From: an uncultured Eubacteriales bacterium
GTDB lineage: Bacteria > Bacillota > Clostridia > Oscillospirales > Oscillospiraceae
NCBI GenBank assembly: GCA_905210385.1
Contig: CAJLWS010000098.1
Location: 1 to 5,976, forward strand
Reading direction: 5' to 3'
DNA length: 5,976 bases
The position numbers and the translations under genes are program-made. A model generated the notes under the pieces. The model did no database searches and was not told the DNA's origin. It saw nothing but the letters and a program-made list of their open reading frames with translations. Numbering within the stretch: position 1 is the first letter of the stretch; each line of letters opens with the position of its first letter. Below, one piece after another: positions 1 to 5,773 of this stretch.

Positions 1-1290
1 AAGTGGTCGGCGGTGGTGTTCCGGGGCCACGGCTCCTACGTGGTGGGCGCCCCCGAGTTTATCCTGGGGGAGGAGTATAAACTGATCCAGCCCATGGTGG
101 CCCCCTATCAGGCCCAGGGCTGCCGGGTGCTGCTGCTGGCCAAATGTGATACCCCTCCCACCGGCGAGGGCGGCTTGTCCGGACTCATCGACCCGGTGGC
201 CCTGGCGGTGCTGTCCAACCCCATCCGGCCTGAGGCGCCGGACACCTTCCGCTACTTTGCCCAGCAGGGGGTGCATGTAAAGGTCATCTCCGGAGATAAC
301 CCGGAGACAGTGTCCCAGGTGGCCCGCCAGGCGGGCATTGAGGGGGCGGAGCGGTTCGTGGACGCGGCCACCCTGCGCCAGCCGGAGGACTACGCCCGGG
401 CGGTGCGGGACTTTACCGTCTTCGGCCGGGTGACCCCCGACCAGAAGCGCAAGCTGGTGAAAGCCTTGCAGAAGGCGGGGCACACCGTGGCCATGACGGG
501 GGACGGGGTGAACGACGTGCTGGCCCTCAAGGACGCCGACTGCGGCATCGCCATGGCCTCGGGGGCGGAGGCCGCCTGCCAGGTGGCCCAGCTGGTGCTG
601 CTGGACTCCAACTTTGCCTCCATGCCCCATGTGGTGGAGGAGGGGCGACGGGTCATCAACAACATCCAGCGATCCGCCGCCCTGTACCTGGTGAAGAACA
701 TCCTGTCCTTCTTCCTCTCCCTCATCACCCTGTTTGCCGGTTTCCCTTACCCCTTCATCCCCATCCAGATGACCCTCATCAGCGCGGTGACCATCGGCAT
801 CCCCTCCTTTGTGCTGGCTCTGGAGCCAAACCACGAGATGGTGAAAGGCCGGTTCATGCAGAACGTGCTGCGCCGGGCTCTGCCGGGGGGGTTGACCAAC
901 ATCGTGCTCATCGTGGGCATCGAGCTGTTCACCATGGCCTTCACCTTTGAGCGGGCCACCCTGTCCACCCTGGCCACGGTGATCATGGGGGAGGTGGGCC
1001 TGCTGGTGCTGTACTACATCTCCCGGCCCATGGACTGGAAGCGGTGGACGCTGCTGGGCTCCATGGTGGTGGCCTTCCTGGTGGCGGTGCTGGGCTTCGG
1101 CTCCTTCTTTGAGCTCACCCCCCTGGACTTCCAGTCCGGGCTGGTCATCGTGGTCTTCCTCATGCTTACCCCCTCGGTGATCTGGTGCTTTGAGCGGCTG
1201 TTTGAGCTGGGCTCCAACGCCCTGGGGCTCTGGTCGGGCAACCGGGCGGCGTGGCGCGAGAGAAAGCGCCGCGGCCAGATCGAGGAATGA
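1..1290 (+). CDS. Cation-transporting P-type ATPase, CtpE/Exp7-like (3' part)
   Basis: Membrane pump that uses ATP to move a cation; the family includes mycobacterial CtpE, linked to calcium, and pneumococcal Exp7. The frame is open from the first base (K-W-S-A-V-V-F...), so the gene starts upstream and the GTG at 13 is not its start; 429 residues are visible. Seen in order: the end of the nucleotide-binding domain with G-A-P-E (nt 46-57), S-G-D-N-P-E-T of the P domain (nt 289-309), F-G-R-V-T-P-D-Q-K, and the hallmark T-G-D-G-V-N-D (nt 496-516) that coordinates magnesium. About six membrane helices follow (nt ~680-1215), with the P-F-I-P-I-Q stretch and E-P-N loop typical of CtpE/Exp7. The phosphorylated Asp (D-K-T-G-T) and the first helices lie outside the window. 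The ion cannot be fixed from this part. The C-terminal tail is basic. No strong terminator follows. Confidence 0.93.
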   Translation, partial: KWSAVVFRGHGSYVVGAPEFILGEEYKLIQPMVAPYQAQGCRVLLLAKCDTPPTGEGGLSGLIDPVALAVLSNPIRPEAPDTFRYFAQQGVHVKVISGDNPETVSQVARQAGIEGAERFVDAATLRQPEDYARAVRDFTVFGRVTPDQKRKLVKALQKAGHTVAMTGDGVNDVLALKDADCGIAMASGAEAACQVAQLVLLDSNFASMPHVVEEGRRVINNIQRSAALYLVKNILSFFLSLITLFAGFPYPFIPIQMTLISAVTIGIPSFVLALEPNHEMVKGRFMQNVLRRALPGGLTNIVLIVGIELFTMAFTFERATLSTLATVIMGEVGLLVLYYISRPMDWKRWTLLGSMVVAFLVAVLGFGSFFELTPLDFQSGLVIVVFLMLTPSVIWCFERLFELGSNALGLWSGNRAAWRERKRRGQIEE

Positions 1291-1295
1291 CGCGT

Positions 1296-1336
1296 TTTCC
1301 CGGGAAATCACCAGAACGGATCCGTCAAAAATGACG
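1296..1336 (+). other. Gap after the ATPase: short palindromes, no clear terminator
   Basis: The 190-base gap between the ATPase stop and the next start holds a loopless 12-base palindrome (TTTCCCGGGAAA, 1296-1307) and a 5-bp hairpin (CGTCA / TGACG, 1323-1336, AAAA loop) followed by TTGCCTTTTCC. The second could be a weak terminator, but the stem is short and the U tract interrupted. The promoter of the next gene lies at the right end of the gap. Confidence 0.25.
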
Positions 1337-1421
1337 TTGCCTTTTCCGGCGGACTGAGTGCCCCGGCGGGCTTGCCACTGGCCTGTCGGTAAGCTTGGGG
1401 CGGGCGAAGATTCGGAAAGGA

Positions 1422-1450
1422 TTGCTTTTTCCGCCCCCATACGGTACAAT
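1422..1450 (+). promoter_or_regulatory. Probable sigma-A promoter of the DUF975-like gene
   Basis: TTGCTT at 1422-1427 and TACAAT at 1445-1450 are separated by 17 bp. The -10 box matches the consensus at 5 of 6 positions; the -35 box keeps only TTG. Transcription would start near 1457, about 24 bases before the GTG start at 1481. The promoter lies inside the longer open frame that begins at 1358, which argues against that upstream ATG being the start. Confidence 0.5.
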
Positions 1451-1480
1451 GTGGGCAGAGAAGAGAAAGGGAGTGTTTTC

Positions 1481-2679
1481 GTGGAATACCAACGTGCCCA
1501 ACTCAAGCAGAGCGTCAAGCAGGTCATGCGGCAGACCCGGCCCCGGCCCATCTGGATGACTCTGCTGTACCTGGTGATCAGCGCGGTGGGAACCGGAGTG
1601 ATTCGGCAGATCCTCAGCGGACTGAACTGGTCGAGCACGATCATGAGCTACTACCTGACCATGCTCATCAACGGTACCGATCCGGACATGGCTGTGGACG
1701 CCTTGCTCAGGTGGATCTTCGGCAACGGGATACAGATGATCCTGGCCATCGCTCTGGGCAGCCTGGTGGTGGCCCTGGTGCTCTACCTGTGGCAGAGCCT
1801 GATGACCGTGGGCTATGAAGGCTACTGCCTGGCCATGTCCCGGGGGCAGAACCCCGGGGTGTCCACCCTGTTCTGTGCCTTCCCTCGGGCTGGGGGCGTA
1901 TTGCTCACCCGGCTGCTCACCGGCGTGTTCATTTTCCTGTGGTCCCTGCTGTTCACCCTGGGCCTGGTGGTGGTGATGATCCTGGGCGCGGGCCTGGCCA
2001 CGGCGGTGCCCTTCCTGGGGGCGCTGGTGATGTTCGCCGGCATGATCGCCTACATAGTGGTGCTGGGTCCCTGCGGTACGCCTTGGCGGACTACATCCTG
2101 CTGGACCAGGGTGTGTCCGGGATGCAGGCCGTCCGCCGGAGCAAGGAGATGATGCGGGGCAACACCGGCAAGCTGTTTGTGCTGCAGCTGTCCTTCATCG
2201 GCTGGTACCTGGTGATGTTCGCCGTCTTTTTCGTGGGCCTCCTCATCCTGGTACTCGTGCTGGGCGGAGTGTTGGGTGCGGCACTGTCCGCTAGCGGACA
2301 GGTCGCGGACCTGTTTGCCGTGTTGGGTATATTCTGGGTGATCGTGCTGATACTTCTACTGGTACAGCTCGCTATCAGCCTGTGGCTCCAGCCCTATCTC
2401 ACCGGCAGCGTGGCCCGGTTCTATGACTTTCTCCTGGGCCGCCAGCCCCAGAAGCAGGGCGGCTGGACCGCCCCCGGCGGCGGGGGACAGGACCCCTGGG
2501 ACCGGAATGGGCCGGAACGCCGGGACGCCTGGGACCAGTCCTCCTACACCTGGACGGCCGGCCAGCCCGGCCAGTCCCGGGAGACGCTGAACCCGCCCGC
2601 CGGCGGCACGGAGGAAAGGAAGGACGGGGAGGGGGACGGGCAGGACAGGCCCAGCGGCCCCAGCTATCCCAAGTATTGA
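1481..2679 (+). pseudogene. DUF975-like multi-pass membrane protein, broken by a frameshift
   Basis: Function unknown; the family consists of integral membrane proteins common in Firmicutes. The chosen start is GTG 1481 (M-E-Y-Q-R-A-Q...), 7 bases after AAAGGGAG. The frame runs to a stop at 2150-2152, but family-like sequence leaves it near 2067 and continues in the -1 frame to the stop at 2677-2679. Inserting one base in the GGG at 2065-2067 rejoins the halves as V-V-L-G-S-L-R-Y-A-L-A-D-Y and gives about 399 residues. Features: a basic N-terminus, about four membrane helices before the break (nt ~1545-1615, 1725-1805, 1905-1995, 2005-2065) and two long ones after it, the G-Y-E-G-Y-C-L-A-M-S-R-G block (nt ~1810-1845), S-K-E-M-M-R-G (nt ~2139-2159), L-S-F-I-G-W (nt ~2188-2205) and a P-Y-L-T-G-S-V-A-R-F-Y-D-F end to the membrane part. 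An 80-residue Gly/Pro/Gln/Asp-rich tail is probably disordered and cytosolic. Gene callers may report two overlapping genes here. A sequencing error is as likely as a true lesion. Confidence 0.72.
2065..2067 (+). other. Inferred frameshift site (one base missing in a G run)
   Basis: Before this point the hydrophobic DUF975-like sequence is in the frame of GTG 1481; after it, in the frame ending at 2679. Changing GGG to GGGG restores one continuous protein without a stop. The site is not a canonical -1 slippery heptamer (G-GGT-CCC does not fit X-XXY-YYZ), so programmed frameshifting is unlikely. Confidence 0.6.
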
Positions 2680-2740
2680 TGTACCGGTGGGGTTGTGATG
2701 CTGCCCTTCCGGGATTGGTAAGAAAGGAGCGGAACGAAGC

Positions 2741-3940
2741 GTGAGCAAGATTCAGATGAAGACACCTCTGGTGGAGATGGACGGGGATGAGATGACCCGC
2801 ATCCTCTGGCAGCAGATCAAGGAGGAGCTGCTGGAGCCCTACATCGACCTGAAGACGGAGTACTACGACCTGGGCCTCCCTAAGCGGGAGGAGACAAAAG
2901 ACCAGATCACGGTGGATGCGGCTGAGGCCACGAAGCGGTACGGTGTGGCGGTGAAGTGCGCCACCATCACCCCCAATGCCCAGCGGGTGGAGGAGTACAA
3001 GCTGTCCCAGATGTGGAAGTCCCCCAACGGCACCATCCGAGCCATCCTGGACGGCACGGTGTTCCGGGCCCCCATCATGGTCCGGGGGATCAATCCGGTG
3101 GTGAAGAACTGGGAACAGCCCATCACCATCGCCCGCCACGCCTTCGGAGACGTGTACAAGGCCACCGAGTACCGGGTTCCCGGCCCCGGAAAGGCCGAGC
3201 TGGTATTCACCGGGGCCGACGGGGCGGAGCATCGTCAGACCATCCAGGACTTTGACGGACCCGGGGTGCTCCAGGGCCAGTTCAACCTGGACCGGTCCAT
3301 TTCCTCCTTCGCCCGCTCCTGCTTCCAGTACGCCCTGGACACCAAACAGGACCTGTGGTTTGCCACCAAGGACACCATCTCCAAGCAGTACGACCACACC
3401 TTCAAGGACCTGTTCGCCGAGATTTTTGAAGGGGAGTACCGGGACAAGTTCGACCAGGCGGGGATCACCTACTTCTATACCCTCATCGACGACGCGGTGG
3501 CCCGGGTCATCCGCTCCAAGGGGGGCTTCATCTGGGCCTGCAAGAACTACGACGGCGACGTGATGAGCGACATGGTGTCCACTGCCTTCGGCTCCCTGGC
3601 CATGATGACCTCCGTGCTGGTCTCCCCCGAGGGCAACTACGAGTACGAGGCCGCCCACGGCACCGTCACCCAGCACTACTACCGCCACCTGAGAGGGGAA
3701 GAAGTGTCCACCAACCCCATGGCCACCCTGTTCGCCTGGACGGGGGCGCTGGCCAAGCGGGGAGAGCTGGACGGCATCCCGGAGCTGACCGCCTTTGCTC
3801 AAAAGCTGGAGCGGGCGGCCATCGACACCATTGAGGCCGGCGTTATGACCGGCGATCTGGTGGGCCTGTGGGAGGGGGATGCCCCCGCCCAAAAGGTGAC
3901 GGGGCTGGAGTTTCTCCGGGCTATCCGGGAGAGGCTGTAA
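2741..3940 (+). CDS. icd: Isocitrate dehydrogenase, eukaryote-like homodimeric type (probably NADP-dependent)
   Basis: Oxidatively decarboxylates isocitrate to 2-oxoglutarate in the cytosol, supplying carbon for glutamate and reduced cofactor. The 399 residues align along their whole length with human IDH1/IDH2-type enzymes, not with the E. coli Icd type. Substrate residues are kept at the same numbers as in human IDH1: T77, S94 in K-S-P-N-G-T, R100, R109, R132 in R-H-A-F-G-D and Y139. Also kept are K210 in A-T-K-D-T and the metal-binding acids D250, D273 and D277 (N-Y-D-G-D-V-M-S-D). In the cofactor site N325 and H312 are kept, human K260 is R258, but human R314 is Q311, so cofactor preference needs testing. 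Start GTG 2741 (M-S-K-I-Q-M) follows GAAAGGAG by 11 bases and gives the usual family N-terminus; the in-frame ATG at 2756 is an alternative. No convincing promoter was seen in the 61-base gap upstream, so it may be read with the DUF975-like gene. No aconitase or citrate synthase gene is adjacent in the window. Confidence 0.95.
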   Translation: MSKIQMKTPLVEMDGDEMTRILWQQIKEELLEPYIDLKTEYYDLGLPKREETKDQITVDAAEATKRYGVAVKCATITPNAQRVEEYKLSQMWKSPNGTIRAILDGTVFRAPIMVRGINPVVKNWEQPITIARHAFGDVYKATEYRVPGPGKAELVFTGADGAEHRQTIQDFDGPGVLQGQFNLDRSISSFARSCFQYALDTKQDLWFATKDTISKQYDHTFKDLFAEIFEGEYRDKFDQAGITYFYTLIDDAVARVIRSKGGFIWACKNYDGDVMSDMVSTAFGSLAMMTSVLVSPEGNYEYEAAHGTVTQHYYRHLRGEEVSTNPMATLFAWTGALAKRGELDGIPELTAFAQKLERAAIDTIEAGVMTGDLVGLWEGDAPAQKVTGLEFLRAIRERL

Positions 3941-3990
3941 GGGCAGAGTTCGGGGCGGGGCGGTAGCGCATGTCCGATGGAAATACTGGC

Positions 3991-3999
3991 TGATATTTT
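3991..3999 (+). promoter_or_regulatory. Possible extended -10 promoter of the lipoprotein gene
   Basis: TGATATTTT fits the extended -10 pattern TG-n-TATNNT, with 4 of 6 matches in the hexamer, in an AT-rich island of otherwise GC-rich DNA. There is no recognisable -35 box 16-18 bp upstream. It would give a leader of about 60 bases before the ATG at 4069. No terminator was seen between icd and this site, so read-through from icd is also possible. Confidence 0.28.
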
Positions 4000-4068
4000 T
4001 TCGCAATCTGTTACCCTGAAATTGATCTGGAGAACCATTCGTTTGACGGTGAAGAGGAGGATAGAGCC

Positions 4069-4425
4069 ATGCGACGAAAGACGAAAAAAGTTCACCCCAT
4101 TTCCCTGCTGCTGGCGGCGCTGCTGTGGATCGGTCTGCTCTCCAGCTGTGCCGCCTCTCAGGGTACGCCGGAGGAGCTGCTGGCCATGTCCGACGAGGAG
4201 CTGCTGGCCACCCTACAGGATCACGGCCTGACTGTCCCGGAGGTCTTTCAGGAGAGAGAGGATCTGCCAGAGATCGTCCGGGAGGCGGTGCAGAGCCTGG
4301 AGAAGAATCCCAACGCCTACCAAGCGGTCAGCTACACCGAGGCCGTGCGGCTGATCTACAGCGTGAAGCAGGCGGCCTGGGACTACTGTGGCCGGGAGTT
4401 CACCGACTCGCCCCTGGAATTTTAG
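4069..4425 (+). CDS. Small predicted lipoprotein of unknown function
   Basis: I do not recognise a characterised family. The 118-residue product has a classical type II signal peptide: a basic start (M-R-R-K-T-K-K), a hydrophobic core (residues ~11-24) and the lipobox L-S-S-C, with Cys27 as the predicted lipidation site. The mature part, about 92 residues, would sit on the outer face of the membrane. It is acidic and mostly helical, with T-P-E-E-L-L-A-M-S-D-E-E-L-L-A-T-L at ~33-49 and a Tyr-rich segment near 83-110. One further Cys (near residue 109) is present. The start is well supported: AGAGGAGG at 4053-4060 lies 8 bases before the ATG. The gene is bounded downstream by a strong inverted repeat and converges with rplL. 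The lipoprotein call is firm, the role open. Confidence 0.8.
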   Translation: MRRKTKKVHPISLLLAALLWIGLLSSCAASQGTPEELLAMSDEELLATLQDHGLTVPEVFQEREDLPEIVREAVQSLEKNPNAYQAVSYTEAVRLIYSVKQAAWDYCGREFTDSPLEF

Positions 4426-4428
4426 AAC

Positions 4429-4472
4429 AACAAAAGCAGCGTTCCGCAAAATTGCGGAACGCTGCTTTTGTT
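4429..4472. terminator. Bidirectional intrinsic terminator between the lipoprotein gene and rplL
   Basis: Perfect inverted repeat with 21-base arms at 4429-4449 and 4452-4472, starting 3 bases after the lipoprotein stop and ending 17 bases beyond the rplL stop on the other strand. The GC-rich core GCAGCGTTCCGC pairs with its complement, and the tip would open to an A/T loop. The outer part of each arm is A-rich on one side and T-rich on the other, so both strands end in a U-rich tract (CTTTTGTTT on +, CTTTTGTTGTT on -). It therefore fits a shared terminator for convergent transcripts. Confidence 0.9.
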
Positions 4473-4489
4473 TACAGGGAGGGGGAGAC

Positions 4490-4867
4490 TTACTTCAGCT
4501 CCACCTTGGCGCCGGCCTCTTCCAGCTTCTTCTTCAGCTCCTCGGCCTCGTCCTTGGAGACGGCCTCCTTCAGGGTCTTGGGAGCGCCCTCCACGGTGGC
4601 CTTGGCCTCAGCCAGGCCCTGACCGGTGATCTCACGCACAGCCTTGATGACCTTGATCTTGGCAGCGGCGTCAAAGCTGGCCAGAACCACGTCAAACTCG
4701 GTCTTCTCCTCAACGGGAGCGGCAGCGGCACCGCCGGCGGCGGGAGCGGCCATGGCGGCGGCGGAAACGCCGAACTCCTCCTCCAGAGCCTTGACCAGAT
4801 CGTTCAGTTCCAGAACGGTCAGGGACTTCACTTCCTCAATCAGAGCGGTGATCTTCTCACTTGCCAT
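4490..4867 (-). CDS. rplL: 50S ribosomal protein L7/L12
   Basis: Stalk protein of the large subunit; dimers bind L10 and recruit and stimulate translation GTPases (EF-Tu, EF-G, IF2). The 125 residues are normal for the family: an N-terminal dimerisation and L10-binding domain (~1-33, I-T-A-L-I-E-E-V-K-S-L-T-V-L-E-L), a flexible Ala/Gly/Pro hinge (~35-52), and the C-terminal factor-binding domain (~55-125) with K-I-K-V-I-K-A-V-R-E-I-T-G and the ending E-E-A-G-A-K-V-E-L-K. The start is fixed by TAGGAGGT (4876-4883), 8 bases before the ATG, one of the best ribosome binding sites in the window. It is the last gene of the rplJL unit, 78 bases after rplJ, and ends at the shared terminator. Confidence 0.98.
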   Translation of the reverse strand: MASEKITALIEEVKSLTVLELNDLVKALEEEFGVSAAAMAAPAAGGAAAAPVEEKTEFDVVLASFDAAAKIKVIKAVREITGQGLAEAKATVEGAPKTLKEAVSKDEAEELKKKLEEAGAKVELK

Positions 4868-4913
4868 GATAAAATACCTCCTATGAATGGATCAATAAAT
4901 TTTTTTGTAGATT

Positions 4914-4928
4914 GCCCGGCCTCCGGGC
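4914..4928 (-). promoter_or_regulatory. GC-rich hairpin in the rplJ-rplL gap
   Basis: On the - strand, 17 bases after the rplJ stop, GCCCGG pairs with CCGGGC around a 3-base AGG loop. An A-rich stretch (about 4899-4907) follows, then the rplL ribosome binding site. Because the tail on this strand is A-rich and not U-rich, it is not a terminator. It may be a barrier or processing element that lets rplL be translated or stabilised separately from rplJ; that role is inferred. Confidence 0.4.
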
Positions 4929-4945
4929 GGGGAAAACGCCGGGAT

Positions 4946-5500
4946 TTACTCGGCAGCGGGGGCCTCCTCGGCGGGGGCAGCCTCTTCGGCAGCGGGAGCG
5001 GCTTCGCCGTTCTTCTCGGCGATGGCCTTGATGACGATGGCCAGGCTGGTGATGGGGGCCAGCATCATGCCGAGCACCTGGCCCAGCAGAGCGTCCTTGG
5101 AGGGCAGCTCAGCCAGAGCAGCCACATCGGCCAGGGGGATGACCTTGCCATCCATAAAGCCGGCCTTGATGTTGAACCGGTCGCCCATCTGCTTGGCATA
5201 CTTGTTGATGATGCGCATGGGGGCGATGGGATCATCTTTGGAGACGGCCAGGGAGGTCGTACCATTGAGTACCTCATCCAGTTCCTCCATGCCCACATTG
5301 TTGATGGCGAAACGCACCAGGGTGTTCTTCACCACGGAATACTCCACGCCGTTTTCCCGCAGCTCCTGCCGCAGAGCGGTGTCCTCCGCCACGGTGATGC
5401 CCTTGTAGTCCACCAGCACGCCGGAAGACGCGGACTTCAGGGTCTCGGTCAGCTGCTCCACGACGGCCTTCTTCTCATTGAGAATCTTTGCGTTTGGCAT
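4946..5500 (-). CDS. rplJ: 50S ribosomal protein L10
   Basis: Base of the ribosomal stalk: it binds 23S rRNA through its N-terminal domain and carries L7/L12 dimers on a C-terminal helix. In many bacteria the L10-L12 complex also binds its own mRNA leader. The 184 residues are a little longer than the ~165-175 usual in Firmicutes because of an Ala/Glu/Pro-rich tail (~165-184). Typical blocks are V-L-V-D-Y-K-G-I-T-V (~28-37), Y-S-V-V-K-N-T-L-V-R-F-A (~53-64) and K-A-G-F-M-D-G-K (~112-119). The start (M-P-N-A-K-I-L) follows GGAGGT (5512-5517) by 11 bases, a longer spacing than that of rplL. It is preceded by its own promoter and a structured leader. Confidence 0.97.
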   Translation of the reverse strand: MPNAKILNEKKAVVEQLTETLKSASSGVLVDYKGITVAEDTALRQELRENGVEYSVVKNTLVRFAINNVGMEELDEVLNGTTSLAVSKDDPIAPMRIINKYAKQMGDRFNIKAGFMDGKVIPLADVAALAELPSKDALLGQVLGMMLAPITSLAIVIKAIAEKNGEAAPAAEEAAPAEEAPAAE

Positions 5501-5524
5501 TGTTTGATTTCACCTCCGGGGAAT

Positions 5525-5544
5525 TGAGATCACAGCGTATCTCA
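5525..5544 (-). promoter_or_regulatory. Small hairpin just upstream of the rplJ ribosome binding site
   Basis: In the rplJ leader, UGAGAU (5544-5539) pairs with AUCUCA (5530-5525) around an 8-base loop, ending 7 bases before GGAGGT. The loop contains ACGCUG, which could instead pair with CAGCGU (5561-5556), part of the 3' arm of the upstream terminator hairpin. It could therefore be part of a switch or simply keep the start site open. Confidence 0.35.
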
Positions 5545-5545
5545 T

Positions 5546-5586
5546 AAAAAGCGAAACGCTGCTTCCGTGTCAAGACGAAAACAGCG
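5546..5586 (-). terminator. Leader terminator (attenuator) before rplJ
   Basis: In the - strand transcript, CGCUGUUUUCGU (5586-5575) pairs with ACGGAAGCAGCG (5568-5557) over 12 continuous base pairs, including two G-U pairs, around a 6-base loop. A U-rich tract (5556-5546, UUUCGCUUUUU) follows directly, as in an intrinsic terminator, with 45 bases still to go before the rplJ ATG. A terminator here makes sense only as an attenuator. Its 5' arm can instead pair with AAGACAGC at 5659-5652, which would form an antiterminator. Confidence 0.65.
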
Positions 5587-5660
5587 CAAAACATCTTCTG
5601 GATTGGCTGCATTCTCGGCTGGGTTTCTACCGGGAAACAATCCGGAAACCAGCTGTCTTT
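5587..5660 (-). promoter_or_regulatory. Probable L10-binding leader of rplJL
   Basis: The leader 5' of the attenuator folds into a hairpin in which GCUGGUUUC (5653-5645) pairs with GAAACCCAGC (5627-5618), leaving one bulged C. An inner CCGG/CCGG helix competes at its edge. The hairpin is preceded by AAAGACA and followed by CGAGAAUGCAG. This layout (AGACAG, bulged stem, CCGAG) resembles the known ribosomal protein L10 leader, which mimics the L10 site in 23S rRNA and is found before rplJL in Firmicutes such as Bacillus subtilis. L10 bound to L12 is the expected ligand. The fold was drawn by eye. Confidence 0.65.
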
Positions 5661-5673
5661 GAACACGAACGGT

Positions 5674-5702
5674 ATTATACCGCCTCGGGAGGGCCTTGTC
5701 AA
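5674..5702 (-). promoter_or_regulatory. Consensus sigma-A promoter of rplJL
   Basis: On the - strand, TTGACA (5702-5697) and TATAAT (5679-5674) are separated by exactly 17 bp, matching all 12 consensus positions. The start would fall near 5667, giving a leader of about 167 bases before rplJ. It lies 71 bases after the rplA stop, so rplJL can be transcribed independently of the upstream ribosomal genes. Confidence 0.9.
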
Positions 5703-5729
5703 GTAAAACCCTCCCGAAACGGGTATAAT
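5674..5729. repeat. Large imperfect inverted repeat centred on the rplJL promoter
   Basis: Outer arms ATTATACC (5674-5681) and GGTATAAT (5722-5729) and inner arms CGGGAGGG (5686-5693) and CCCTCCCG (5709-5716) are exact reverse complements. They are separated by 4 and 5 unpaired bases, with a 15-base centre that contains most of the -35 box. The left outer arm includes the -10 box, so a mirror-image TATAAT appears on the + strand at 5724-5729. As RNA it would be a 16-bp stem without a U tail on the - strand. A regulator-binding site or an rplA 3'-end hairpin are both possible. Confidence 0.55.
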
Positions 5730-5773
5730 TTTTGGGTGTCACGCTTCACCTGTTCGCGACGGCTCTGCGCTTC

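Noticed and set aside
1358..1480. Upstream ATG extending the DUF975-like protein by 41 residues
   Set aside because: The extension contains the likely promoter, lacks family-like sequence and has no good ribosome binding site, while GTG 1481 has AAAGGGAG 7 bases upstream.
2060..2075. Programmed -1 frameshifting in the DUF975-like gene
   Set aside because: The sequence here is not a canonical slippery heptamer and no clear downstream hairpin was seen. A missing base is the simpler reading.
2399..4006. Open frame of 535 codons on the - strand opposite icd
   Set aside because: It lies almost wholly antisense to a strongly conserved isocitrate dehydrogenase. Its product is Gly/Val/His-rich with no recognisable domain, and long antisense frames are common in GC-rich genes.
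4388..5527. Open frame of 379 codons on the + strand across rplL and rplJ
   Set aside because: It is the reverse of two unmistakable ribosomal protein genes, and its Gly/Leu/His-rich product is typical of an antisense shadow. The shared terminator would also lie at its start.
5707..5724. Terminator after rplA from a short CCCG-TTT-CGGG hairpin
   Set aside because: The stem is only 4 bp and the following AGGGTTTT is not a good U tract, so it was not called.
5696..5729. Divergent + strand promoter using TATAAT at 5724-5729
   Set aside because: The only -35-like box (TTGTCA, 5696-5701) is 22 bp away, too far, and no + strand gene follows within the window.
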